Shown here one piece after another: positions 6,375 to 12,432 of a stretch of DNA of 12,432 nucleotides (position 1 is the first letter of the stretch; every line of letters begins with the position of its first letter). The stretch is from CAYSCS01 sp964429695. GTDB lineage: Bacteria; Acidobacteriota; Aminicenantia; Aminicenantales; Aminicenantaceae. The stretch is from contig CAYSCS010000085.1 of the NCBI GenBank assembly GCA_964429695.1, positions 1 to 12,432 on the forward strand. Reading direction: 5' to 3'. Below the pieces are notes generated by a model. That model was not told the DNA's origin. It did not search any database and saw only the letters and a program-made list of their open reading frames with translations. The translations under genes and the position numbers were made by a program.

Positions 6375-7516
6375 TGCCATCCTGCCTTATCGTCACAGGT
6401 GAGAGTTCAGGAGAAAAGATTGGCGCAACCCTCGTCCATCAATTTCTCTCCCGTAATCCAGAATTTAAGTTTTTTGGTTCAGGAGGAAGAAATATGGAAA
6501 GGGAAGGAGTGCGCCTCCTCCATTCCATCGAGGAGATGGCAGTGGGAGGGATGTTTGAAGTTTTCTCTCATCTGCCCCGATTGAAAAAAATATTTAAAAA
6601 TATAGTTCAGGAGACAGAAAAGTTAAGGCCTGAAGCTGCAATCCTCATCGATTTTCCAGATTTTAACCTGAGGTTGGCAAAGAAACTCAAAAAACTATCC
6701 ATCCCTGTTCTTTATTATGTGAGTCCTACAGTGTGGGCTTGGAGAGCAGGGAGGTTAAAAACAATAAAAAAAACCGTGGATAAGATGCTGCTTATCTTCC
6801 CCTTCGAAGAAAAAATATATAGAAAATACGGGATTCCTGCTGTCTATGTTGGTCACCCTCTCAGAGAGAGGATTAGGGTGAATCTTTCAAAAAATGAATT
6901 CTTTGCAAAGTATGGCTTAGAAGAATCAAAAGTGCTCATTTGTCTTTTGCCTGGAAGTAGATTGCTCGAAGTTAAAAACCATATGCCCGTTCTCTCTCAG
7001 GCAATTTGGCTCATAAAATCCAGAATTCCCTCTCAATTCGTACTCATCCTTGCCGAAAACATCGACAAAAATTTGATTTTGAAATACATTCCCAGCCAGA
7101 TTCCTGAGCTTAAAATTCTCAGGGAAGACACCTATGAAGCCATCGCCTCAAGCGATATCGCTCTTTCAGCCTGCGGGACGGCGAACCTTGAAGTATTGCT
7201 TCTCAGAACCCCTCTTATTGCTTTTTATCGTCTCTCGCCGCTTACCTTTATCCTAGGCAAAAGAATGGTCAAGATAAAATTCTACAGCATAGTAAATATT
7301 CTCGCTCAGAAAAAAATTGTCCCTGAGCTCATCCAGAAGAATTTCAATCCCAAAAACCTTTTCCTAGAGATAAAGAAAATACTTGATTCAAAGGAGAAAA
7401 AAGAGGAAATCTTGGAAAATTACAAAAAAATAGATGCTCTTCTGGGTGAAAAAATATCATCTCTGAATGCAGCAATTGAGTTAGAAAATCTGCTCAAAGA
7501 TAAAAAAAGAAAATAA
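6374..7516 (+). CDS. lpxB: Lipid-A-disaccharide synthase
   Basis: LpxB (GT19 family) is a peripheral inner-membrane enzyme. It joins UDP-2,3-diacylglucosamine to lipid X to make the lipid A disaccharide. The 380-residue length is normal. Recognisable parts are VTGESSGE near the N-terminus, the GGMFEVFSHLPRL segment (about 58-70), IDFPDFNLRLAKKLK, YYVSPTVWAWR (about 114-124), VGHPL (about 159-163), the LPGSR nucleotide-sugar loop (about 192-196) and CGTANLEVLL (about 267-276). The start is ATG 6374 in the stop/start overlap TGATG with the third pseudopilin; an in-frame GTG at 6371 is the alternative. It is the last gene of the plus-strand operon. No other lpx gene is nearby, so it lies apart from the usual lpxD-fabZ-lpxA cluster. 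Confidence 0.96.
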   Translation: MPSCLIVTGESSGEKIGATLVHQFLSRNPEFKFFGSGGRNMEREGVRLLHSIEEMAVGGMFEVFSHLPRLKKIFKNIVQETEKLRPEAAILIDFPDFNLRLAKKLKKLSIPVLYYVSPTVWAWRAGRLKTIKKTVDKMLLIFPFEEKIYRKYGIPAVYVGHPLRERIRVNLSKNEFFAKYGLEESKVLICLLPGSRLLEVKNHMPVLSQAIWLIKSRIPSQFVLILAENIDKNLILKYIPSQIPELKILREDTYEAIASSDIALSACGTANLEVLLLRTPLIAFYRLSPLTFILGKRMVKIKFYSIVNILAQKKIVPELIQKNFNPKNLFLEIKKILDSKEKKEEILENYKKIDALLGEKISSLNAAIELENLLKDKKRK

Positions 7517-7520
7517 GATG

Positions 7521-7997
7521 CTATTCTGCGGGAAGGATGAACTCGAGCCTATCGTAGAGTTTGAGTCCATTACTCTCTACACAACCTGCCTTAAGCTCCA
7601 ACACATAGAGAGAAGGTATCTTTGAAGCATATGTCGGACAGGGCATTTCTTTACAGGGAGGGACATTTATTTCCATATGGACAATCCTTTTTCCCTCATC
7701 TAACCATATTATATCGATAGGAAAACTCATATTTTTCATCCAAAATGAATGAATCTCTTCTTCCTCAAAGATAAATAGCATGCCTTGATCCGAAGCTATG
7801 CCTTCTCGATACATCAAACCTCGAGCTCTTTCTTCATTCGTCTTCGCGAGTTCAGCTCTAATTAGATTGCCATTGGGAAGGATGATTTGGATGAATTTAT
7901 CTTTCTCTGCTTCTTCCCCGCTTAAAAGCGGAAAAACCAGAACCAAGCCCGCCATGAAACAAGATGCAAGCCCCAAAAACCTTAATTTTGCATCCAT
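7521..7997 (-). CDS. Exported DUF192 family protein
   Basis: This 158-residue protein has a hydrophobic N-terminal segment (about 6-26) fitting a Sec signal peptide or membrane anchor. A DUF192 domain (about 35-156) follows. Its hallmarks are visible: ERARGLMYRE (about 56-65), then FWMKNMSFPIDIIWLD (85-100), and a C-terminal GLKLYDRLEF. DUF192 is a small beta-barrel family of unknown biochemical role. A Cys pair (115 and 120) sits in a short insertion, NVPPCKEMPCPTY, seen in many members. LASC at 10-13 looks like a lipobox but lies too near the N-terminus with hydrophobic residues after it, so I do not call it a lipoprotein. A good site, AGAGGT (8008-8003), is 5 nt before the ATG. It follows pcm by 24 nt and ends 4 nt from the end of lpxB. 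Confidence 0.88.
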   Translation of the reverse strand: MDAKLRFLGLASCFMAGLVLVFPLLSGEEAEKDKFIQIILPNGNLIRAELAKTNEERARGLMYREGIASDQGMLFIFEEEEIHSFWMKNMSFPIDIIWLDEGKRIVHMEINVPPCKEMPCPTYASKIPSLYVLELKAGCVESNGLKLYDRLEFILPAE

Positions 7998-8021
7998 ATT
8001 TTACCTCTGCTCAATAATCAC

Positions 8022-8660
8022 TCAATGGGTAGAAATTAAGGGGACAAATCTTACGGGAAGGAGCCTCTTTTTCCTAATCTTTGCCTTTTCTCTTACCACG
8101 AGAAAGAGTTCTTGAAAGGTAACACCCACAGGAATTACCATCCTCCCCTTGACTTTAAGTTGGTCCTGCAACGCCTGGGGAATCTTTGCGGCAGCAGCAG
8201 TGACGATGATTGCATCAAAGGGTGCGTATTCTTCCCATCCTAAAGAACCATCTCCTACCTTTAAAAATATGTTTTTATATCCCAGGTTTTTCAATACTTC
8301 CTGTGCCCTCAGAGAAAGCTTCTCTACAATCTCAACAGAATAGACCTCTTTCACGATTTCTGCCAGGATTGCTGCCTGATAACCTGAACCCGTGCCGACC
8401 TCAAGCACCCTTTCCACGCCCTCAAGGCTCAAGGCCTCTGTCATGTAAGCCACAATATAAGGTTGAGAAATTGTTTGCCCCTCCCCTATGGGAAGCGGCT
8501 CATCATGATATGAATAAGCCTTCATCTCTTCTGGGACGAACAAATGACGGGGGACTTTTCGCATTGCTTCCAGAACCTTCGTATCCTTTATTCCCCTCTC
8601 CTCAATCTGAGCCTTCACCATCCTTTCTCTCTCTCTCTTGAAATCATCGAGGGTTACCAA
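8022..8660 (-). CDS. pcm: Protein-L-isoaspartate O-methyltransferase
   Basis: This SAM-dependent enzyme methylates L-isoaspartyl residues of aged proteins in the cytoplasm so that they can revert to Asp. The 212-residue length is typical. Diagnostic blocks are RHLFVPEE (38-45), GQTISQPYIVA (61-71), the SAM-binding motif I VLEVGTGSGYQAA (85-97), VGDGSLGW (135-142), FDAIIVTAAA (148-157) and the late VRFVPLI (203-209). The start is TTG 8660-8658, supported by AGGGAG (8673-8668) 7 nt upstream. The next Met (residue 14) would cut into the conserved RERMVxxQI helix. It lies between proS (79 nt upstream) and the DUF192 gene (24 nt downstream) on the same strand, probably one transcript. Confidence 0.95.
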   Translation of the reverse strand: MVTLDDFKRERERMVKAQIEERGIKDTKVLEAMRKVPRHLFVPEEMKAYSYHDEPLPIGEGQTISQPYIVAYMTEALSLEGVERVLEVGTGSGYQAAILAEIVKEVYSVEIVEKLSLRAQEVLKNLGYKNIFLKVGDGSLGWEEYAPFDAIIVTAAAAKIPQALQDQLKVKGRMVIPVGVTFQELFLVVREKAKIRKKRLLPVRFVPLISTH

Positions 8661-8667
8661 AGAAGTT

Positions 8668-8673
8668 CTCCCT
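8668..8673 (-). promoter_or_regulatory. Ribosome binding site that fixes the TTG start of pcm
   Basis: AGGGAG on the minus strand lies 7 nt before TTG 8660. This is the best Shine-Dalgarno near any candidate start and supports the non-ATG start. Confidence 0.6.
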
Positions 8674-8679
8674 GCCGAG

Positions 8680-8708
8680 GAAGGAAGGAAAAAATTACCC
8701 CCTCCTTC
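8680..8708 (-). other. Intergenic hairpin between proS and pcm
   Basis: On the minus strand GAAGGAGGG (8708-8700) can pair with CCTTCCTTC (8688-8680), a 9-bp stem with one G-U pair and an 11-nt loop containing a T-run. A smaller perfect hairpin, AGGTC-CCT-GACCT on the plus strand (8725-8737), lies just after the proS stop. Neither is followed by a U-run, so they are not clear terminators. They may mark an mRNA processing or attenuation point between the genes. Confidence 0.3.
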
Positions 8709-8739
8709 TCAAATTTATTTGTTTAGGTCCCTGACCTTT

Positions 8740-10215
8740 TCAATAGGCTCGAGCGAAGTAGACCTTCAGCTTGGAATCCCTCCCACAAAGGATACATTTC
8801 CCCCGTGATTCTTCCGGCGTTCTATCCAAAGGAATAGCACGAATGGTAGCTGCAGTTTCTTCCTTGATTTTCTGTTCACACTCTGAACTTCCACACCAAA
8901 ATACCTTTAAAAACCCTCTTTTTGACTCAAGGATGGATTTGAAATCTTCGTAGCTGCTAACCTCATGAGTATTTTTCTTTTGAAACTCCTGAGCTTCGGT
9001 GAAAAGAGAAAGCTGAACATCCTCAAGTATGGTCCCCAGCTTTTCCACCACAGAATCAAGGCCTAGAGAAAACTTTTCCATGTTATCCCGCCTGACTATC
9101 ACGGCCTGCTTCTGCTTTATGTCTCGAGGACCAATTTCAATTCTCACTGGAACTCCTCTCATTTCCCAATCAGAGAATTTCCAGCCGGGGGTGTATTCTG
9201 TTCTGTCATCTAGCCTTGTTCTTATCCCTGCTTTTTTCAACTTTCTCTCAAGTTCTTCCATTATGGGGATAATCTCTTTCTTCCATTCTCCGATAGAAAT
9301 CGGAATCAGAACAACCTGGATGGGAGCTACTCGGGGAGGGAGTCGAAGACCTGAATCATCCCCATGACTCATGATGAGGGCACCGATGAGACGCGTAGAA
9401 ACCCCCCAGGATGTCTGCCATACATACTGAAGATTCTGATTCTTGTCTTCAAACCTGATGTTGAATACTTTCGAAAAATGTTGCCCGAGGTTATGGGAAG
9501 TTCCCATCTGCAGTGCCTTTCCGTCCGACATCAAGGCTTCAATACAATAAGTCTCATAGGCACCTGCAAATTTTTCTTTTTCTGTCTTTTTCCCCGAGAT
9601 TACTGGAATAGCCAGCTCTGTTTCCACGAATTCCCTGTAAAGCTCAAGAATCTTAAGTGTTTCTTCCTGCGCCTGCTCGAAGGTCTCATGAGCAGTATGC
9701 CCCTCCTGCCAAAGGAACTCTGTTGTCCTGAGGAAAGGCCTCGTCACCTTCTCCCAGCGAACTATGTTTGCCCACTGGTTTATCAAAACAGGTAAGTCTC
9801 TCCATGATTTTATCCATTTGGCATACATATTTCCTATGATTGCTTCCGAAGTTGGTCTCACCGCCAGCCTTTCTTCAAGTTCCTCATCGCCTCCTCGAGT
9901 CACCCACGCCACTTGAGGGGAGAAGCCTTCAAGATGCTCGGTCTCTTTTTTCAAGAAACTTTCAGGGATGAAAAGAGGAAAATAGGCATTCTCATGTCCT
10001 CCCTCTTTTATTCTTTTATCGAGTTTTTGCTGGATGTTCTCCCAGAGTGCATATCCATAGGGTTTAATAACCATCATCCCTTTGACGGGTGCATAATCTG
10101 CAAGGTCAGCCTTCCGAATTATCTCCACATACCATCTAGAAAAATCAGTGCTCTTGGGAGTAATTTTGGTCACAAACCTTTCTTCGGTCTTCGCTTCGTT
10201 CTCCGCTTTCTTCAT
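8740..10215 (-). CDS. proS: Prolyl-tRNA synthetase, archaeal/eukaryotic-type (short form)
   Basis: This class II enzyme charges tRNA-Pro with proline in the cytoplasm. At 491 residues it is the short form without the bacterial-type editing insertion. The class II motifs are visible: RPTSE (120-124), RTTEFLWQEGHTAH (163-176) and the motif 3 region GVSTRLIGAL...DDSGLRLPP (271-294). An anticodon-binding domain (about 297-400) and a C-terminal zinc domain follow. The zinc ligands are probably Cys441, Cys446, Cys474 and Cys477, and the protein ends in the typical Tyr (FARAY). ATG 10215 is the only reasonable start, since an in-frame TAG lies five codons upstream. It has no real Shine-Dalgarno, in keeping with the near-leaderless promoter. 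It is the first gene of proS-pcm-DUF192. Confidence 0.97.
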   Translation of the reverse strand: MKKAENEAKTEERFVTKITPKSTDFSRWYVEIIRKADLADYAPVKGMMVIKPYGYALWENIQQKLDKRIKEGGHENAYFPLFIPESFLKKETEHLEGFSPQVAWVTRGGDEELEERLAVRPTSEAIIGNMYAKWIKSWRDLPVLINQWANIVRWEKVTRPFLRTTEFLWQEGHTAHETFEQAQEETLKILELYREFVETELAIPVISGKKTEKEKFAGAYETYCIEALMSDGKALQMGTSHNLGQHFSKVFNIRFEDKNQNLQYVWQTSWGVSTRLIGALIMSHGDDSGLRLPPRVAPIQVVLIPISIGEWKKEIIPIMEELERKLKKAGIRTRLDDRTEYTPGWKFSDWEMRGVPVRIEIGPRDIKQKQAVIVRRDNMEKFSLGLDSVVEKLGTILEDVQLSLFTEAQEFQKKNTHEVSSYEDFKSILESKRGFLKVFWCGSSECEQKIKEETAATIRAIPLDRTPEESRGKCILCGRDSKLKVYFARAY

Positions 10216-10224
10216 TCTCGAGTC

Positions 10225-10253
10225 ATTCTATCTATCCCCCCTATCTTTGTCAA
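10225..10253 (-). promoter_or_regulatory. Consensus sigma-70 promoter of proS, near-leaderless
   Basis: On the minus strand TTGACA (10253-10248) and TAGAAT (10230-10225) are exactly 17 nt apart, with 11 of 12 consensus bases. The expected transcription start is 10219-10217, only 2-4 nt before the proS ATG at 10215. The mRNA would have almost no leader, which agrees with the missing Shine-Dalgarno. Confidence 0.7.
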
Positions 10254-10437
10254 GGAATCGAATGAGAACCCCCTCTACGCTCTCGATTTTTTCGATTTGA
10301 AAGCTCTCTCTAAACATATAAAGAACATGGTGAGCATCATCAATTAAAAATTCACCCCTTATTTCATCCAAAAAGGTGATTGACCGAGCCTTTTAAACCT
10401 GAGATTTTAAGCTCTAAAAAAGAAAAGGAAGCGGAAA
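10254..10437. other. Divergent intergenic region upstream of the PilZ-like set
   Basis: No coding support is seen between the proS promoter and the first PilZ-like gene. Weak plus-strand promoter-like elements are TTGAAA (10297-10302) with TATAAA (10317-10322), which are only 14 nt apart, and TTGACC (10380-10385) without a good -10 box. TCACC (about 10352-10356) and GGTGA (about 10375-10379) could form a short stem. None is convincing enough to name the promoter. Confidence 0.35.
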
Positions 10438-10803
10438 ATGGAGGATGACATCCTAAGAGGTGATGCCAAAAAACATCGTATTGATCTAGAAAAGGGATTC
10501 AAGCTCCCTCTCCCTACGCTGGTTGAAGGAAAAGACCTTGAGGGAAAGCAATTTGCAGAAGAGACAACCCTCTCTTACATAAGTCATCAGGGCTCTTCCT
10601 TCTGGTTGAAAAGTCGGGTGGCAATAGGGTCTCAGCTGAAATTAAGCATAGACCTGCCTCCCAAGCTTTCCGAAGATAAAAGGCTCAAATTGATAATTAG
10701 AGGAAGGGTGGCATTCATTGAAATCACCAATAGTCGTGATTTAAGGCAGAGAGTTTCCTTAAAGTTTGAAAATAAATATGTGATTAAAAGAGATGAAAAA
10801 TAA
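10438..10803 (+). CDS. PilZ-like domain protein with degenerate c-di-GMP motif (first copy)
   Basis: This 121-residue cytoplasmic protein fits one PilZ-like beta-barrel. It has a LPLPTLVEGKDLEGKQF strand pair (about 23-39), then TTLSYISHQGSSFWL (43-57), where PilZ proteins carry the (D/N)xSxxG loop, and a later IIRGRVAFIEI segment (about 86-96). PilZ domains bind cyclic di-GMP through an RxxxR motif plus (D/N)xSxxG. Here no RxxxR is visible and the loop reads YISHQG, with Tyr in place of Asp/Asn, so binding may be lost or altered. AGGAAG (10426-10431) is well placed before ATG 10438. The protein is clearly paralogous to the product of 10990-11385. Family assignment is by pattern, without a search. 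Confidence 0.65.
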   Translation: MEDDILRGDAKKHRIDLEKGFKLPLPTLVEGKDLEGKQFAEETTLSYISHQGSSFWLKSRVAIGSQLKLSIDLPPKLSEDKRLKLIIRGRVAFIEITNSRDLRQRVSLKFENKYVIKRDEK

Positions 10804-10993
10804 GTCCAATTTCTTTCTAAAAACCGAGATTCATAGCTTCCTCAGAAAAAGAGCTTTGACTGGGGATTATCTCAAGCGGAGAAAGGAATTAGCCTCTCAC
10901 TCCGTCTATTTAGAGGAGAAAAAAAGAAAGAAAATCACCCCAAAATTCATCTTGAATAGCGATTGTCTAAACGGCTGGAGAAGAAGACAATGA
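10793..10993 (+). CDS. Small basic protein, unknown function
   Basis: A 66-codon ORF overlaps the end of the first PilZ-like gene by 11 nt. Its TGA (10991-10993) overlaps the ATG of the second PilZ-like gene (10990) in an ATGA junction. The product is very rich in Lys and Arg (for example LRKRALTGDYLKRRKEL and EEKKRKKITPK), with no signal peptide or membrane segment. It could bind nucleic acid or another acidic partner. I recognise no family. Support comes from its exact fit between two genes with overlapping stop/start codons, which is common in coupled operons. Against it are the weak AAAAGAG start region and possible chance coding in A-rich DNA. Confidence 0.4.
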   Translation: MKNKSNFFLKTEIHSFLRKRALTGDYLKRRKELASHSVYLEEKKRKKITPKFILNSDCLNGWRRRQ

Positions 10994-11385
10994 GCAATAA
11001 AATGAATTGTGTTAGGCCAGTGAAAAGCTCAATAGATTATAGGACAACAAAAATGATAAAAAGAGAGCGAGACTTCGACATCTGCCTTCCCACTTCAGTC
11101 TCAGGTGTAGATGCTCGGGGAAGAGAATTTCAAGAACAAACCGAATTGACCTCTATAAGCGCCCAAGAAGCTATTTTTCCCTTGGATTCAGATGTGACCA
11201 TCGGCTCAAAACTTAATCTTTGTCTTGAAATACCTAAAACCTTAATCTTAGAAAACCATCTGAGACTCTTTCTTTCCGGAAAAGTTGTTTTCATCAAAAT
11301 TGATTCGAATAATAAAAAGAAACAGCTTATCCTCATGCACTTAGACAAAAAATACAAAATTCAACCTCTCCCTTCAAGAACTTAA
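10990..11385 (+). CDS. PilZ-like domain protein with degenerate c-di-GMP motif (second copy)
   Basis: The product is 131 residues from ATG 10990, preceded by GGAG (10977-10980). An in-frame TTG at 10963 would add nine residues but has no better site. It aligns along its length with the first PilZ-like protein: CLPTSVSGVDARGREFQEQT (32-51), LTSISAQEAIF (53-63), VTIGSKLNLCLEIP (69-82) and LFLSGKVVFIKI (93-104). The (D/N)xSxxG loop is SISAQE, so the Gly is replaced by Glu, and the RxxxR motif is incomplete (RERDFD). If it is a PilZ protein it may have lost c-di-GMP binding and act as a scaffold or partner of its paralogue. It is the last gene of the set; no terminator is evident downstream. Confidence 0.62.
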   Translation: MSNKMNCVRPVKSSIDYRTTKMIKRERDFDICLPTSVSGVDARGREFQEQTELTSISAQEAIFPLDSDVTIGSKLNLCLEIPKTLILENHLRLFLSGKVVFIKIDSNNKKKQLILMHLDKKYKIQPLPSRT

Positions 11386-11641
11386 TCTCCATTTTAAAAG
11401 TCTTTTCTATCCCCTTATCTATACATTGACCTGTTGCCTCACGAGAAAATCTATATGAAAGCCTAATCAGTGCCTCACGTAAGAATCTATACGAAAATTT
11501 GTGCAGTTTTTCTTTCTTCTTTGTAGTCGCCACAGCTTGCCTTTTAGTCTCTCTCTCTCTGTCTTTAGCTTTACTAGGTTCAGCTCCTGGTATTTTCTCA
11601 GGCGCTGGTTCTTTTGCCGCCCTGAGTAATCCCTGGCGATC
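11386..11641 (-). other. Non-coding end of the DD(35)E transposon relic
   Basis: Read on the minus strand, the first part continues the decayed transposase C-terminus after its stop at 11644-11642: KYQELNLVKLKTERERLKG is visible in a shifted frame around 11600-11540. The remainder holds a direct repeat (11435-11496) and then AT-rich sequence up to the second PilZ-like gene. No independent gene is supported. Confidence 0.5.
11435..11496. repeat. Two direct repeats of 26 bp, 36-nt period, at the transposon relic end
   Basis: Bases 11435-11460 and 11471-11496 match at 22 of 26 positions. On the plus strand both begin TGCCTCACG and end with ATCTATA, then T or C, then GAAA. Read on the minus strand the unit is TTTC(G/A)TATAGATT...CGTGAGGCA. 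Their position just past the transposase C-terminus suggests repeated transposase-binding sites at one end of the element. Confidence 0.6.
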
Positions 11642-12432
11642 CTAATAATCTCTAGGGGTCGTCTTGGTCAGATCATATCTTCCTCTCACCCAGCTCCCTA
11701 TCCTCTCTCTACTCCTTAGCTTCAGGTTAGGCCGAAAGAAGTGATAATCCAACCCGGAGCGCAAGTAAATCTGTTCTAAGAGCTTTTGCTCCTCTTCCGT
11801 CTCATACCTGAGATAACCCACCAGGCGCCAAACCACAGAGTAGTTCTTCTGTTCCACATAACAATTATCGTTCTTCCGGTAAGGCCGGCTTCGGGTAAAG
11901 GTCAACTCGTTTTCCCGACAGTACTGGATGAGATGTCCATTGATGAAGGTTCCATCGTTATCTGAGTCTATACCCAGCAGCGAAAAGGAAGCCTTTGTTT
12001 TATCCTCTCTAGAGCCTGGGAGGCCCAGAGCTGAACATTACCCCCGTCATTACCCACTAGGTCTATCTCTCAAAACCCAGGCCTCCCTTCATCCCACTCG
12101 GAAAAGGTCCTTATCAGGACCTAGTGTTTAAGAAGAGTGCCCGGCTTGGTCCTGGCTCGCGATTTTAGCTCATACTTCTTCCTCTCTTTGCTCCCCCTAT
12201 TTCCCAAGCCCTGGCACTAGCCATCTCAAACTGGCCACCATTCTCTTGCCACAGCTTTGGTCCAGAAGCTCCCATACCCAGATGAGAACCAGCCTGAACA
12301 TCATAGACCCTCGGCCTCCTCAGCTTTATCTCCTTCACCTCCTAAATAATCACCACCTGCTTCCCATCTTTCCCGGATAAGATTACTTTCCGACCACAGT
12401 TGCGCAAAAACTAGCTCGTAGAGCAGCGATTA
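11642..12432 (-). pseudogene. Integrase-core DD(35)E transposase pseudogene, N-terminus beyond window
   Basis: A rve-type (DDE) transposase is readable in pieces on the minus strand. Near the right edge is LRNCGRKVIL, then LRRPRVYD, VWELLDQSCGKRMVASLRW and RARTKPGTLLKH. These are followed by TFSEWDEGRPGF*EIDLV (first catalytic Asp), ALERIKQRLPF, LLGIDSDN (second Asp) and TRSRPYRKNDNCYVEQKN (Glu). Exactly 35 residues separate the second Asp from the Glu. Lesions are TAG at 12123-12121, TGA at 12072-12070, a one-base loss near 11985 between RLPF and LLGID, and the usual SDNG(S/G)EF read as SDNDGTF. Two stretches that I expect in intact relatives seem to be missing, one after GNDGGN and one after LVPGLGK. 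The family is certain at the integrase-core level; I do not assign a named IS family. The 5' end lies outside the window. Confidence 0.82.

Noticed and set aside
8210..8641. Plus-strand 143-codon ORF over pcm.
   Set aside because: Proline-rich translation of the strand opposite a conserved methyltransferase; no independent support.
10212..10226. Four-codon mini-ORF (ATG ACT CGA GAA TGA) just before proS, with a G-rich tract upstream and an ATGA overlap with the proS start.
   Set aside because: Its ATG overlaps the -10 box of the strong proS promoter, so it would not be in the mRNA from that promoter.
9029..10347. Plus-strand ORFs of 112-144 codons over proS.
   Set aside because: They are antisense to conserved synthetase motifs and have low-quality starts and no family features.
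10216..10437. T-box or other tRNA-sensing leader upstream of proS.
   Set aside because: The promoter is only a few bases from the ATG, leaving no leader in which such an RNA could form.
11333..11533. Minus-strand 66-codon ORF containing the SYRF repeat.
   Set aside because: It covers the transposon-end repeats and runs into the opposite strand of the second PilZ-like gene; more likely non-coding element end.
11928..12131. Plus-strand 67-codon ORF.
   Set aside because: Shadow of the minus-strand DD(35)E transposase remnant.
1..12432. CRISPR array, tRNA or rRNA genes.
   Set aside because: No regularly spaced repeat array, cloverleaf-like segment or recognisable rRNA sequence was seen by eye on either strand.

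Overview
The window looks like a chromosomal piece from an uncultured, AT-leaning diderm (Gram-negative-type) bacterium. LpxB implies lipid A and an outer membrane, and three type II secretion/type IV pilus-like pseudopilins are present. The third pseudopilin is of a kind I associate with Acidobacteriota and Aminicenantota-like lineages, and the short, zinc-tailed ProRS fits a non-proteobacterial lineage. That placement is an inference from gene style only and is of low confidence.

Layout. Bases 1-472 are non-coding. A four-helix DUF1648-like membrane protein lies on the minus strand (473-985). Between it and rpsO sits a badly decayed IS110-family insertion sequence (transposase remnant about 1173-2159), flanked by a near-perfect 22-bp inverted repeat (1087-1108 and 2366-2387). 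A plus-strand run follows that looks like one operon: rpsO, pnp, three pseudopilin genes and lpxB (2465-7516), with gaps of 2-33 nt and one stop/start overlap. It meets a minus-strand run, proS > pcm > DUF192 (10215 down to 7521), tail to tail with only 4 nt between. A consensus sigma-70 promoter lies so close to proS that its mRNA should be nearly leaderless.

Divergent from proS is a compact plus-strand set: a PilZ-like gene, a 66-codon basic ORF, and a second PilZ-like gene (10438-11385), joined by overlapping stop and start codons. From about 11400 to the right edge there is a second relic, a minus-strand DD(35)E integrase-type transposase. It has stop codons, a frameshift and two apparent internal deletions, and ends in a 36-nt-period direct repeat. 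Its N-terminus runs off the window.

How the genes fit together. The main operon links ribosome assembly (S15), RNA decay (PNPase), envelope secretion/pilus components and lipid A synthesis. The minus-strand operon links tRNA charging, protein repair and a small exported DUF192 protein. I see no complete new defence or mobile system. The most unusual signals are the inverted arms around the IS110 relic, the near-leaderless proS promoter, the pseudopilin trio inside a housekeeping operon, and the coupled PilZ-like/small ORF/PilZ-like set.
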